A DNA stretch of 64,000 bases. It comes from Cardinalis cardinalis. Taxonomy: Eukaryota; Chordata; Aves; Passeriformes; Cardinalidae. The stretch covers positions 416,894 through 480,893 of the forward strand of contig JACDOX010000116.1 in assembly GCA_014549065.1 (NCBI GenBank), written 5' to 3'. Below, piece after piece: positions 23,151 to 36,689 of the stretch (position 1 is the first letter of the stretch; the number at the start of each line of letters is the position of its first letter). A program made the translations under genes and the position numbers. The notes under the pieces are model-generated. The model had not been told where the DNA came from and searched no databases. It saw only the letters and a program-made list of their open reading frames with translations.

Positions 23151-26100
23151 ATCAGTATTAATTAGAGTTTCAGGTGCGGGATCCATGCCTTCTACACAGT
23201 GTCCTCAGACCATTCCTTGGTGTTTGACTGTGCTCCCATAGCACAGAATCTGTTTGCACATGATACAGCAGAAGTTTGGGCTCCCTTCTTTTCTTTGAAA
23301 GAAAACACAAAGTAAACAATTCAGAGGTTTACTTTTGCAGTGAGAAGTTGGCAACTGCCTAAGTGCACAGAGCAGCAATTACAGTAGGACACAAAGCTTC
23401 TGTACTAATGATCCCTTAAATTTAATTCTCATGTGACTTAATATAAAGCCAGGCATGCAGTTTCTGTGCTTGGTCTTGGAAGCATGAGCAGCCTCCAGGA
23501 GAGAAAACAGAATGAAGGTTGTCAATAAGAGAAACCAGTAAACCACAGTTCCTCAGAAAAAAATAGGAGAAACAGTGGTATTCTAAACAAACCACAATCT
23601 TTTTCCACACTGGAATATGACATGACTGTTGGAATAGCCAGATCTGCTGCTTTTTATAAAACAATATTCATTTACTAATACTGGATTGGACTCAATAATC
23701 TTTAAGGTCTCTTCCAACCTAATAATTCTGTGAATTTTGTGAATGTGTGTGAGATGGAGAATTGTTCAGGGTGAGGAAGCTGTATTCAAATAAAAATCTA
23801 CATTTCTCTTGGAAAACGATGCTCATAGCTACTGCTTTGCTAACCAGTTAGCAAAGGAGTAGAGTGCAAAGCTGCTGACTCGGATGTGATTTACACCATG
23901 TCTTTGAGATCTGCACAGTGGGAAGCTGCCCTCTTGTTTGAGGGAATAGGACAGGAATAATGGAATAGGGCAGCTGTATTCCACAGCATTCTGGGTCTTC
24001 CAGCAGCACAGCTTGCAAGACAGTTGAATTGGGTCTGTGTGACTGCAGGAGTGGTTTCTGTGGGAAGACATCAAGAGCTGCTCCTCTGTCCAGCCAACTC
24101 CAGCTGGCATCCAGCCAGACCTGCCACGGCCAAAGCTCAACCCATCCATGATTTTGGTAGCAGGAGAGGGTAAGAGAAAGGTGGTTTTTCCAGTATACTA
24201 CTCCATTTTAAACTGGCAATAAATTAATCTTCTCCAAGTGGGTGTCAGGTTTGAATGTTAATTTGACAGTGGCTTAGATGGGACACAGAGTGTACTTGAT
24301 GCAAAGTGGTGTTATCCTTGGGGGTTTTGTCATGAGAAAAGTGCATTAAAGAACTCAGAGAACTTCTCTGTGATCAGGATTTGGATATAATTATTTTTAA
24401 TTCATCTACACTACAGAGATGTGCAACAGCGTATGTGTGCATGTGGTGTGCATCCCCTGCACTCCTCCTGGGGCCTCACTGTGATCTGAGAAATGCTCAT
24501 TAGGCCTTGATCTTCACAAACAGCACCTGGGCTGAGCTCCTCCTGAGCTTATCAAAATCAGTCTGTTCCCAGGAACTAGTACTGTCTAATGAGCACCTGA
24601 TTTTTAATGAACAGCGGAAACTTATTTTTCTTGCCTGGAAAACAACCGTAGCAGAATAACAATTTTGTTATCAAACTTTCAAAGAACCTACTAGCCCAAA
24701 TTGCAGTCAGGATGAAAAATTTTTATGATTGAAGCCCATTCTCTTCTGACTGTACAAGCAATGCTCCAAAGTGAGACCCTTTGAGCTCTCCTGGACATCA
24801 GAGAGACTGTGACCAGCACCTCCCTCTGTGTGGGGCCTCTAAGAGACAGAGAACTCTCAAGTTTGCTAAACTTGGAGAAACTCTGAATGACAATGATGGA
24901 GTGTGGACTGACACCCCCACTTCTCCAGACTCAACCCTTCGCCCATTGCAAAGATTCCAAGGCATCAGATGTGTGTCCTTCACCAAATTTGAGGGGAATT
25001 TGTCACAGGTACTCTGTGGGCATCTTGTACAGACTCTTTGGGTCTGTGTGCATGAGGGTGTGAATATGCTGTAGCATATGTACAAGAAATGCTGCTCTCC
25101 TGGATTCTTAAGTACTTCAGATTTGTAAATTAGCTTCATAAGTTATAGTAAATTCTATATGAATCTTTAGATAAATTGTTTAACTTAACCTGTCAGTTAA
25201 GTGCTCTTAAGTGCTGTTAAAAGTATAGGCCTAAACNGTTGGTTAAGTCTGGGGCACAGTTTAGCAAAGGGGTGTACTCTGAAACTTGCGGTGCAATGGG
25301 AAGGTGTTCCTTATTCCTGTTTGTCCTTACCCCTTTTCCTATCCTTAACCCCAGCCCCCACAGAGGTAAGTTCTGGGCTGATTTTGGATTTCGATTGACT
25401 GGCTTTAGGTTTCAGTTTGCTCTTTCTCTGTGTGCTTTAACCACAGCATTAGTAGTAAGTAGTAGAGGGAACTTTGTAAATGAACTACATCACACTTCCT
25501 GTTTTATATTAAACCTGCTTTCGCCATGCCTTTGCTGTGATTCTTTAAGTGACCTTAAAACACTAATTTGCCACAGAACACTAAGACCAATAAACGCATG
25601 CACACATGAATCAATACGTTTGCACAGGAGTAGGTTTCTGTTGCTGCCAACAAAGCTTTAAGTTGTGCAGTGGCTGAGCAGCAGCACCATCTTGTGACAC
25701 AGGTGTGAAACTCCCTGTAGGGTCACGCACCTGGGGCTTGGCTCTGCACTTGGCAAGTGAGGACTCAGCTTCTGGCCTGTGCGCTGGCCACTGATTCCGG
25801 CCCAAATCGTTCTCTTGGCAGCTACTTCAGCCTCACCCTGTTTCATTGGCCTTAATTGAGACCTGGACAGATAATTCAGGTATTGATCAGCTCCCAGAGC
25901 GTCCAGGGAGCTGCTGGCAACTGGGCTTAAGGTCTGGTCATTTTAGTTTGTTTTGGAAGCTCTACTGCTGTCATTATAGATGTCCTGCTGGTATATTAAG
26001 TCTTACCTGGTGTGCTAACTCTTATCACTGTTAAAATCACACCAGGAGTGAGACTAATCTGTCTTCCTTGCTGAGGCTGAGGAGAAATGCNGAAGAAAAG

Positions 26101-28189
26101 CAAGCTCTGTGTGTCATCAATGAGGCAAAGTCATGGGGTTTTTGAAGTTTATGGACCTAAGTCAGTTTAGATGATGAACTATAGGTAGAAAAACTGTCAG
26201 GCAGTCTGCTTAATAGACTCCCCATCTATTAAAAAAGAGAGTGAACACACTCTCCTGCACATCAGTCTATCTTGGAGTATGCCATCAGCTCTTCATGAAT
26301 AGTAAGTAATAGTGATAATAGCAAGTAATGCAAGAAAATCATGTTACAGAAAGGAGGCTGTAGCTGATGGCAGAGCAAAGGACAGAGATCTGTGGGCTGA
26401 ATGTCACCTGTGGCAAGGTAATGAATCCGTCTAGTTTCCATCTGAAATGCCTGATTTCATGCAGTTTCTTGGGATTTCTGCTCCTTTCAGAAATGTAGCC
26501 AGCCCTCATACTTTATAGGCTTTTTGGCCTAACCCCAGCATCTAAGTAGATGAAAATAATGATGATTGCTGCCACACTCCCTGGTACCATTAATTTTTCA
26601 AAGTTCATGTTTTCTGTCTCTGCTTTAAGGGGGGCTGTGAGGTACAAATGCTCAAACATAGGCATGTTGTGTTAAATCCTGACACGTCGCGTGTCCCAGG
26701 GTACTTGTTGTGCCCATCAGTTCAGACAGACACAGGTCCTGTTGTAGCTCTTGTGTCACATCTGCTGGCCTCCTCTGGGTGGTTTCTCTAAGCAAAGGTG
26801 TCTGAAGAGTGCCACCCCACCTGAGTGCTATTCCTGGGCTTTGGGATTGCTGAGGTTTCCTTGCCCTGACCCAGTTTCCAGGCCTTCATCGTTATATGTT
26901 CTGGTGTGGGATGAACAGAGGAGTGCTTCCTCACCTCAGGGAGGTTGTGGGGGAAGGAGCACACTCAGAACCGACAAACATGCTCAGTTATGATAGGTGG
27001 TACACTTCCAACAGCTATGACAGTTATTTCACAATATTATTTCAACTTTGTGGCATGTTTTTTCATAGTGCTGAGGACAGTCACAGATCCTCTTCCAAGG
27101 ACCTCACAATCTGTGAAAACAATTGACGGATGGAAAGCATGCCAGTAGAGTGACAAGGTAAATGAAGCACCTTATACTCTTTTCTATGTTATTCATTCAA
27201 GTAATTTATTCAGATTTTTCTGTTGATTCTTTTATCTTCCATACAGTGTTTAGTGTTTTATAGCTATTTATTAGCTATCCTTGCAGTACTACACTGAGGC
27301 TGATCGCCTGCAAGTTAGGAACTTGAAAACTGACAGAGAGGTTAAATCTTCTCAAAGTCACAGTGAGACAATGAAAGATTTCCAGCCAAGTTAAAAAACA
27401 GGCTCCAACTATGCACAGCTTTTTTGCAGTAATTGCTTCTATTTATCATGTGCTTTTATTTTCTTAAAAAGTATAATAATTGAAGCAACTTTACAGCATA
27501 TATAATTCCTTTACNGATCAGACTTACCAAATTAGGCTCTGATCTTGCCCAGCCACAGATGCTCAGGAACATTCCACGCCCTGTGAGCTTTGGTGACCGT
27601 TGTCTCAAATTTTGTCTACTTCTTCTCTTCAGCCTTCCATGCCAGCCAGCTGCTCCAGAGTGGTATGCTGTCTGCTCCTTAAAAGAAACCCTTCTCAGAG
27701 CATTGTCTTGACCTGGGGTAATTTTCTAATTTTTTGCAGCTGAAATCTGTACCCCTTCCTGCATGCTGCATGTCCCTGGTGCAAAGTCCNTGCCGTTCCT
27801 AGATGAGAGATCACTTATATGTCACATAGCACCACTTTCCCCACCTGTCCACCCTCTACCCCACTCCCTGTAGCCCTTCCTTACCCTTGCCACAGACAGG
27901 GAAATCCCTGGCAGGTTCTACCTGCCATTGTGCCTTCTCACAGCACAGCCAANATCTGAGCTAAAAAAAATCCCAAGCAATTTAAGGCAATCTGAGTCAT
28001 ACCATGTTAACAGAATTGGATTCTTTGGATCATGCAGAAGGGTTGCTGATGGCTTGGAGCCATTTTGTACAAAATTCCCAGTTCTCCATCTGGAATTTCT
28101 AACACAGCCCTGTTCCACCTGTGCAACCCTTCTGCTCTGGTCTCTTTATTCAGGCAGCCTTATCCTATTTAGAGAAATCCTGAAAGTAG
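23151..28189. other. Intergenic, no gene recognised
   Basis: About 5 kb of unique-looking DNA with one tiny CR1 3' end (23680-23745). ORFs are under 145 codons and lack splice or family support. GC content is somewhat higher at 24780-25080 and 26700-26990, but I cannot assign either. Confidence 0.5.
23680..23745 (+). mobile_element. CR1 3' terminus
   Basis: GGACTCAATAATCTTTAAGG then TCTCTTCCAACCTAATAATTCTGTG is the terminal CR1 sequence in plus orientation; the upstream part is missing. Confidence 0.8.
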
Positions 28190-28435
28190 GATACACACAA
28201 GAAGGGCATCAAACTGTGGGAGTGTGTTTAGAGGAGGGCCACTATGAAGGTGAAAAATCTCCAGGACCAGATTTACAAGGAAGGTCTGAGGTAAATTTGC
28301 TTGTTCAGCCCAGAGAAGAGCAGGTGATGGGTGATCCCATTGCTTCCTTATGGGGGCCAGCAGCTGGAGAGGTTCAGGTTGGCATTAGGAAAAGTTCCTT
28401 CACTGAGTGTGGTGGGGCACTGTAAGGACTCAGGG
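28190..28435 (+). mobile_element. CR1 LINE 3' region fragment
   Basis: Plus-strand sequence with GAGGAGGGCCACTATGAAGG near 28231, TTGTTCAGCCCAGAGAAGAG near 28301, and GGCATTAGGAAAAGTTCCTT near 28381, all landmarks of the CR1 segment before the 3' end. The extreme terminus is absent. Confidence 0.85.
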
Positions 28436-29037
28436 AGCACAATTGCCAGTCTCAAACACTGCTACTACAGGACGACTTTGTTATGAGATAAGCACAGATG
28501 GGAACAACAGGATGGCTTGAAGTCCGAGCCTGGTGTAATTGAGGTCTGGCTAGCACATCCTGGGTAATGGATGCAGACAAAAAATCCCACTGTGGCAAAC
28601 TGTGTAAAGAAGCAATTGATCATAGGGTCTAAGATCCCCTCAATACGGAACAGATTGCACCTGTAACCACTGAAGTCCTCCACTGCCAAATGTGCCTACA
28701 TGGATACCTGAAACCTGGACTGTAAATTAGGCCACTGTGGAGGGAGAGGAAAACAAACCTGGGAGACAACAATGTCACTAAAAATGGACATAAAGAATGC
28801 AACCACAAGGAAAGCTAACTCAGCAGCTGTGCTGAAATCAGCTCTGAATGGGCAAAAGGTAATTCTGGCAGGGGAGATTGTGACAAGTCAGAGCCCACTG
28901 ACTCAAAAGAAGAGAAAGACTGAGCATGGGACTAATTCGTATGAGAAGAGAGGGAATCATTTAACCAACAGATTAAGACAACTGTGTAAGGAGTTGTGAG
29001 AGACTGGAATGTTAGGGGTTAATGCTCAATCAATCTG
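28436..29037. other. Non-coding interval before the solo LTR
   Basis: A 75-codon plus-strand ORF (28772-28999) is Lys/Asn/Thr-rich and matches no family I know. Could be old repeat sequence. Confidence 0.4.
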
Positions 29038-29042
29038 CCATT

Positions 29043-29878
29043 TGAAGTGACTGCCCAGGGGCAGAGGAGGTGCACACCTATTAGCCAAGGCAACAGCTGA
29101 GTGTTGAACAAGACAAGGGGGGAGGCTGATAAGAGGCAAATCCCATGAGGTGCAATAGTGTTTTTCATCATGCCAGTGTCCATAGACAAGTGTCTTGGCT
29201 GTGAAGACTTCCCTCTGGGGAAGCACCAGGACATTCACAGTAGGTCTGATGGTTTNCATCTCTGCTTAAGGGCCATGATTCACACAACTGATGATACACC
29301 AATGTAAGAGGCAGCTGTAAAGTCTCAGAAATTGTCATAAACCATCAAAGATTCCTAAAATATCCCTTGATCCGCAGCATTACATAATCCATTGTAAAAC
29401 TCACCACCCCAGGCGGGGTACTTGGGCATTCTCACTGAGCCTGAGCCTATATTAATCCACCAGATTTTGTGTTTCAGGGGTTTCCCCCACCTCAAAGGGA
29501 TCAAGATTGTGACCATCACTTTGACAGGACTGTGACCAGCACATCGACCAATAGACATAAAAATTGCAAGAATCAAATCTTGCCGCAGAACCACAGATGG
29601 TGACCATGTGCCTGTCTACACTTNTTCTTTCTCATTCTTTCCTTTACCTTATACATTTTCTTAAGTGCTCTTTTTATACTTTTATGTTGCAGAATTTCTA
29701 ACCAAAATGGCTACACTTTAAAATTTGCCAAGTACCTTATTTTACAACAATGTTCTAAAGTTTGCAAGTAAAAGTTTGTTATTGAACCTGTGGAGAATTT
29801 TGTTGTTTCTCCTGCACACTGCTCAGAGTATGCCAAACAACACTCTNCTAAACCCCCGAAGCAGACTGGGGCATAACA
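29043..29878 (+). mobile_element. Solo LTR of an endogenous retrovirus (ERVL-like), with 5-bp TSD
   Basis: The 836-bp element begins TGAAGTGACTGCC and ends GGGGCATAACA, so it has TG...CA termini. The five bases CCATT occur directly before (29038-29042) and after it (29879-29883), a perfect target-site duplication. No internal retroviral region is present, so it arose by LTR-LTR recombination. Orientation (plus) follows from the CGAAGCAGACTGGGGC-type 3' end seen in bird LTRs; the ERVL label is tentative because 5-bp TSDs also fit other ERV classes. Confidence 0.85.
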
Positions 29879-32800
29879 CCATTGAGTACTAATTAATAAT
29901 TATTTAGTTGTTTGCTAAAATGTATAAGTAGTGAAAAGTTTTGAACAGCCTCAGGACTCCCACTCCTGAGAAGCTCAGGGTGATTGAGGATCAACAGGAT
30001 GCCATTGGATCCCTGAGTGGTCACTATTTTCTGCTTGATCTGTCTGTCTGTCTCCCTCCTCTGTTTTCCATTTCTTTCTCTCTCTCCACCTCACATTTTA
30101 TTGTTCAGTTAAATCCATATTGTTGACTTTGGCATATGGTCACATTTTCACCTTAATTCAGGCAGAGGCATCTCTCAGTAATAGGATCATATCAGGCACT
30201 GGAAGTGGCTCCCCAGGTCACAGCATTAACCTGGCAGAGCCAAGGGAATGTTCGGATGATGCTCTTGGTCATATGGTTAATTTTAGGCAGTTTTGAAAGG
30301 AGCAGGGAGCTGGACTCAGTGATCCTTATGGCTCTCTTCCAATCTGAGGTATTTTATGACTCCCAACACAGCATGTTCTCCCAATGGACAGAAGCGCTGA
30401 GGGCACAACCCAGTTAATTTATACCAAGGCTGGTTTCTCCATGTTCACAGCAAAAAGAAGAGGAATCTGGATAAGTGGCCTGACAGAGAAATGCACACTG
30501 CTATTTTTTCCACCTTGCAGTGTTTTTGTGACAAGAAACTTTCTAAAGCTGTACAATATTTCAGGTTTATTTACAGCAAGGTCTATACTGATTAGTATAG
30601 ACATTTCAATTCAATCAACAGAAGTGCTAAGACTGTACTTGAGAAAAATGCATTTTGCTTAACTTTAATAGCATTTCTGTTTGGGAAAAATCAATGCCAA
30701 ACAAAGAAACTGTCAGTGTCAGCCTTACCTAAATTTTGATCATGTTTGATCAGGCTGTAACATATATTTGAAAAGCACTTTCAAATTTTAGAAGAGAGTA
30801 GAGGTTAAGTATCAGCAACAATGGGCAAATGCAGCTGGTAACGTCATAGATAGTTAACAATATTATAGAGATGTCATGCTCTTCTGTCATTACTGCAGTT
30901 TTTGTCTTCAAAACACCATGGGAATTTGTGGTAAGTTTGACACAAACTGTCACTGGAAACGAAAAAGAGAAATTACAATTCTGAATGTGAGGATGGAAGC
31001 ATTTGCAGACTGGTATTGTTTGTCCAAATCAANAGAAGAGAGCAAATGATTCATTTTTCTGGCTTTATTTCTTACTGAATTAGTCACAGCAAAGGTTGCA
31101 GCTAGGAAAACAAACAAAACCCAAAAACCAACACACTGAAATGGAAGAAAATGGCCAAACAGCAGACTCAAGACAAAATGGTAGGGGAACTACTGAAATT
31201 TTCAAAGCATCATTTTTTTGCCATAGTAGTTACCTTGCTTTTTGTGGACCCGATGAGGACAGAGATGGCAAAATGAAACTAGATGCTTAATGTGCCTTTG
31301 TCATTGCCTCTTNTCATATCATGAAGGAGATGCTGTATGAGTCTTTGATTCATACTTGATTTCAGATTCATTTTTACCCTAAGCACCTTGCACAGCAAAC
31401 TAGTCCTGAATGATGAGAATTCAAAGCAGGTCCCTGTGGAGTGATGAGTCTACTTCATCCCTCTCTAAGAATGGCTTCCCATGCAGAGGGGTGGAGGAAT
31501 TCAGCAGAACTCTTTCCAAACTACTGCCCACCCTTCTCCTTGGGCTTTGTATCATTCTGTGGGTCCCCGAAGCTCCTACAGGCACACTGCAGAAGGAGGT
31601 CACACCTGGTGCTTTGCAATGGGAATACCCACAAAAAGCAGAGTATCCATGGACAGCAGTGGATGGCCTGCAGATCTCTCTGCTGTCTAAGCCTTTCCGG
31701 ACCATTTTCCAGTGCTTAAATTCTCCCCACACCAACTTGCTCTCTCAACATGCTTAATTTTTGACTACTTTCCCACCCTTCCATGCCCTGCCCACCTGGC
31801 CTCCATTCTGGCAGCATTCATGGTCACCAACCATTTGGTAGCAGCAACAGCTCATTCATATGCCTATTTCCATCTCTTGCATCATGTTAAGCCCACCTGA
31901 AACCTTAGCTTCATATTATGCCTCTGATCCTTGGAAAGCATTTAAGCACCATTACTTCTGCTTTTCCTCCCATTAATAATCTCTTTTTTCTAATCAGTTT
32001 GGATGGAGCATTATTTCCTTTATGTATTAAATAGGTTTAAAATTCTATTATCATAGTGAGAAACCTAAATCTAGTGATTAAGGCAAATAAATTCCTTTGG
32101 TAGTTGCATTTAATCTCACCAAGTCAAACGATTACACAGCTATCATGGGAAGGTATTTGCTAGTTCATGTGGATTTACTTCAGGAAGAAACCTTATTCTT
32201 CACTAATACTCTGACAACTCCTCAGTTTCTCACACCCTTTGCAATGCTCTAAATGCACCTTACCATCACTCCCTGCATCTACTCAGCCACCTGAACTCTT
32301 GCAAAAGTTCTTACTCCAAAGACAGTATAGAGCAAACTTGTTCCCTGCTTCCATAGTATTTTGGTTCTGTGCATGTATACTTGTGTAAGTTCACATGGGG
32401 CTGTAGTCTTTCTGAGGCCTGAGGATTTCTCTGTTGATGAATATAAAGGTATACAATATTGTCATTCTTTGCAGACTGGGGCAATTAAAATCTGACTTGC
32501 AAAAGGTTCAAGTGGTGATTATTTGACCAACTTACATTGCAATATATGTGATGCAGTAGTTTTCATCTCCCCTGTCACTTAAAATTTTTATTGTGATGTT
32601 TGCCCTTATTCCTTTGTGTGTTTCTAGTCACTTTCTAATGGAAAGCCATCTATTTTCCTGTTTCTTAAGTTGCATACTCAAAAAAATTAACATTTTTGCT
32701 TTTATGCTTCCTTTTAATGTTCTTTTAGCATTTTCTTCTTTTACTTTTCTGGAGGAAGAGAGGCAGTTAATTCTCTTTACTTTGATTGCCTCAGGTTCTC

Positions 32801-35800
32801 TCATGTTTTTCTGCCTAATTTTTTTCTTTTAGTCAATTCCATTCATTATTTTCTTCAGTGATCAAGACATTTTTTCTAAAGAACAAGCATAGCTATTACC
32901 AGCCAAGTGTCTCCCTACTACATTCCCACTGAATGTAATGAAGTCATAGCTGCTCCTCCCTATGAGATTTCATTCTTATAGTTCCAGCCCCCATGGTGAA
33001 GTCTGGAATATTTGGAAATACCATCCTGCATTTCCTTCCTCCCTTCCTCCTTTTGTTCTTCCTTGCCTCCCACACTTGCCCCCAAAACTTAATGATATTT
33101 AAATATTTAGATTTTTCGTGCTTTTACCAATGGCAGTAGGCACTGGGTTAAGGCTGTCTATAAATTCTGTTTTAGTCATCCAACAGAGAAACTGAGGTCA
33201 AGTCAAACAGAGTTCTTGTACTCTCACTTTCAAAGGAATCCTACCATACAAGGCAGAATCCTAGAAGCAAACCCAAACAGCATTTAGTACAGCCCTGCCC
33301 ACTGACTGTCTGCAAAAAACTCTGTGTTATTAAAAACACTTGTGGCCAAACATGGCACAGTCTCTGGCTGAAAGAGGGCAGCTCTGGGAGACTGTGGTAA
33401 TGTTACCATAGTGTTCATTGGTGTGTGATAGATCAAGCATCCATAACCCTAAAGGGTGTAAAATCTTTGAAGAGTCAAAAGCTTGTTATAGTAAGTATTT
33501 TTGTTTCTACCTATTTTTGTTTATTTCTAGTTTTAAAGGGTGATGTTGGCAGTGTCTTGACACTATAATGAGTTGCCTTAACATTATGTTCCTAATTAAT
33601 TATCCACAATAAGTTTCCTTATGAGATGTGAACTGACAGATTGTTTTGGTTTCTGAAGTTTTAGTGCAGAATCATCTGAGTACTTTAAGAATATTTCATA
33701 AGAGAATATTGCTTTAAAAAGAAAAAGGCATATCCCCAAACTAGACTGAAAAGCAGAGTCTACACTTGCTGGACAATAACTGCATTTCTTCAAACTGAAA
33801 GTACTTAGCCATTATCAAAAGAAGTTTGNTCCAAGTCAGACATATATGGCTTATTATAATATTGTCTTTTCAAAAGTCAAACTCTGTAAGAACAGAAATA
33901 TAGCAGTATATTGGCATTTTAGACAATACTTTTGAATGAAACTTTCTTGTGCTATTTATGCAAATTTCATAAAAATAATTCAGAGGAGTGTAATACAATT
34001 NATTTTTTTTCTAATATCAACCACAACATCAGAATACGTTGGTTTTTAAACTTCCAGTATTTATAGAGTTACAGTGCCATCTAATAAACCACAAAAAGAC
34101 ATACAAAGGGAATTTTGGAAGAGGACTTTAAAGTTCTTTACATAAAACAAAGGAAAGCATAAGTAAGTTGCAGCAAAAAAGGAGTTTTAAACATGTATAA
34201 AATAATTTCACTAAGTTTGTTGAATAGCATGTGGTTAAAATTTTCCTTCCTGTAGATCATTATATTCCAGCAAAAACTTCTGATTTAACTAAAGTGTTAC
34301 ATACTAAATGCCTCTATTTTTTGGTTCCTTAGGACTCGAAAATAAAAGACGTATCCTTACTGAAAGCAAAACTGATCTATCTGTAGGGTACAAAATAGAG
34401 AGATTCTCAATGCTGTTTGCTCTCTGTTTGCTGTTTTTGTTCTCTATCAGATTTTTAAGAGTTTAAACATGAGATTGTAAAAGCTGTAGTTATACTGACT
34501 TTACCAGATATGGTATGTTCAATTAAAAATAGTATGGTCTTATTTTTCTTACTGATTTGAAAAACTAGCATATTTTGTTATTTCATTGAACATATCACAT
34601 CTTGTAGTCGTGCCTGCTATGTTGGAATGAGTGTATGATGGCCTCTGGATGAACACTGGGCTCTCTAAAACTTTAGGTCAACAAACCACTACAGAATTTC
34701 TTGTTATCTAGCCATGCTAAATTCAACATGGTCTGAAACTACTGGTGATAATCCCGCAAGGCTTGTAGATTTCTTCTACTTGTGTTGATGGATTATTTTT
34801 TGTGCTCAACTCCGTAATCTCAGGACCTGTGATCTTTGAATTTCAATCCGAATTTTTTAATTCAGAAGTTCCTTTGCTCCAGTAAAACTAATCTTTCAGA
34901 AACTGAAAGTTTTAGATTATCTTTGCAAAGAGCCAAAAAGTATATATCATTTTAGAGCTTAAAATGCCATCAGACAGACGAAAAGTCAAGGAATTAGAGG
35001 GACCAAAGAATTTGCTATAGAACTTTACTCTCCAAAAACTGTCAGCCTGCTGGTCTATACTGTTTTCCTTTCTGTTAAAACAGAAAAATAACAAAACAGA
35101 ACAAATGTTTTAACATAGAATTTATATTAATACTATATGATTTTTTTTTTGCCATCAAATCGTAGCATGGCTTTTCATAGCAATTCTATATAAAAAAGGG
35201 ACAAATTGGCAGCATGGCTTCTTAGGAGGATACTGACTAGGCAGCAGGGTTCCTCTTGTAGCCCATTTGCTGCCAGTGGGACAACTGGCCTGGCAGTTAA
35301 CTCAGAAGTGGAGCAGGGCAGCAAGCCTTCAGAAAAACGTTAGACCTGAGTGACATAATTTTCACTCTCTGCCTGAATTTGCCTGGGAGGCATTTTGTGT
35401 GGAGTCATGTCATTACAGATCCATCTCTGTGGGAAAAAATGACCCAAAACTGACCCAAAGAACAGCAGCTGTTGCCCTGTAAAGTTAGTGCTGCAGGTTG
35501 TAGGGAAAAATGGGAAACATTTCTATTGCAATTAGGGAAAGCGTGACTGAGAACCTGTGGAATTGTTTTTTGTGCTTTAGTCTTTCACAAAAATAATCCA
35601 AGCATTCATTAAAAGTATAAAAGAATTATTAGAAAGACAGACTAATCTCAACAGAACTGTACAGATCTTTTAAGACAGTAAAATAGTAAATTAGTAATGT
35701 ATTTTAAGGGTAGTAGGTAAGTTTTATTTCAGTGAGCTGTCTTTGTGCCATCATGTATATATTTTGAAATAGTGACAAAATATAAAATACTGAATCATCC

Positions 35801-36660
35801 CTATTTCTAAATCATCCATGTTTGAGAGAAAGAACATACCTTTACAGTCGTGGGTAATTGTTTTTGAAGCCTGCCAACTGTGGACAATGGATCACTGCCA
35901 GCTATAATTTTTGGCTCAAAAGCCTTTGACAAAATTTTTGTTAAGATAATATTCTAGAAACCAACTACAAGTAGAATTAGAAGTGTATGACTGGCCTGGA
36001 TAAGAAATTGCCTAAGAGATTGCTAAGAGCTGGCTACTGGATAGTGTCCAGCATTGCAGAAGCCCTTTTGTGGCACGCTAGAAGTGATGTTGCCTAATAT
36101 GTTTATCTATTGCTGGATAAAAATATGTGATCAATAAGAAAACAGATATTGCAGATAATACATAGATATATTGGCTAGGCAAAATCAAAGAAAGTTGTGA
36201 AGCATCTCAGGGAGATCCAGTGGTTAGATGAGTTGACAAGAGAGGTAAAAAAAGGCATGCTGAAAAAAGTATTCTGAAATAGCATTAAAATATGTTAAAA
36301 AGGGTAATGGAAAGAAAATCTAAAATAGTTTGATACATAGTTTCAGATGCTATTATTACTTAGAAGAAATATCCTTACAAAATCAAACTGGAAAAATAGC
36401 TCTACTCTTTTCCCCAGTCTTGGGCATTAAGCTAACTTAAGAACAAAAAATTCTATAGTTATTTATGAATGTTTCAGTAAAAATACCCTTTGCCTATATA
36501 GGAACATATACAGAGAATTCTTCATGTGAAATACTGTAATCAGTTTTGATGTTCCTTTCTCAAAGTGAAACTGTGTTAGCGATGTTGTCTGTCAGCAAAG
36601 ATTTGTTGGCTTTGGCTAAAATAAAGTATAAAAAGCGGTAACTATGTATACTGTGCGCTC
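29879..36660. other. Intergenic, no gene recognised
   Basis: Nearly 7 kb of AT-rich DNA with one CR1 3' end (30290-30365). A slightly GC-richer patch at 31430-31830 has overlapping short ORFs on both strands and no recognisable product. Confidence 0.5.
30290..30365 (+). mobile_element. CR1 3' terminus
   Basis: GGAGCTGGACTCAGTGATCC then TTATGGCTCTCTTCCAATCT and TATTTTATGACTC is a diverged CR1 3' end, plus orientation. Confidence 0.8.
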
Positions 36661-36689
36661 TAAACTATCATTTTTCATAATAAAGGATA

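Noticed and set aside
28772..28999. Lys-rich 75-codon ORF considered as retroviral internal sequence upstream of the LTR
   Set aside because: The CCATT target duplication sits exactly at the LTR ends and no polypurine tract precedes it, so the LTR is solo and this ORF is outside it.
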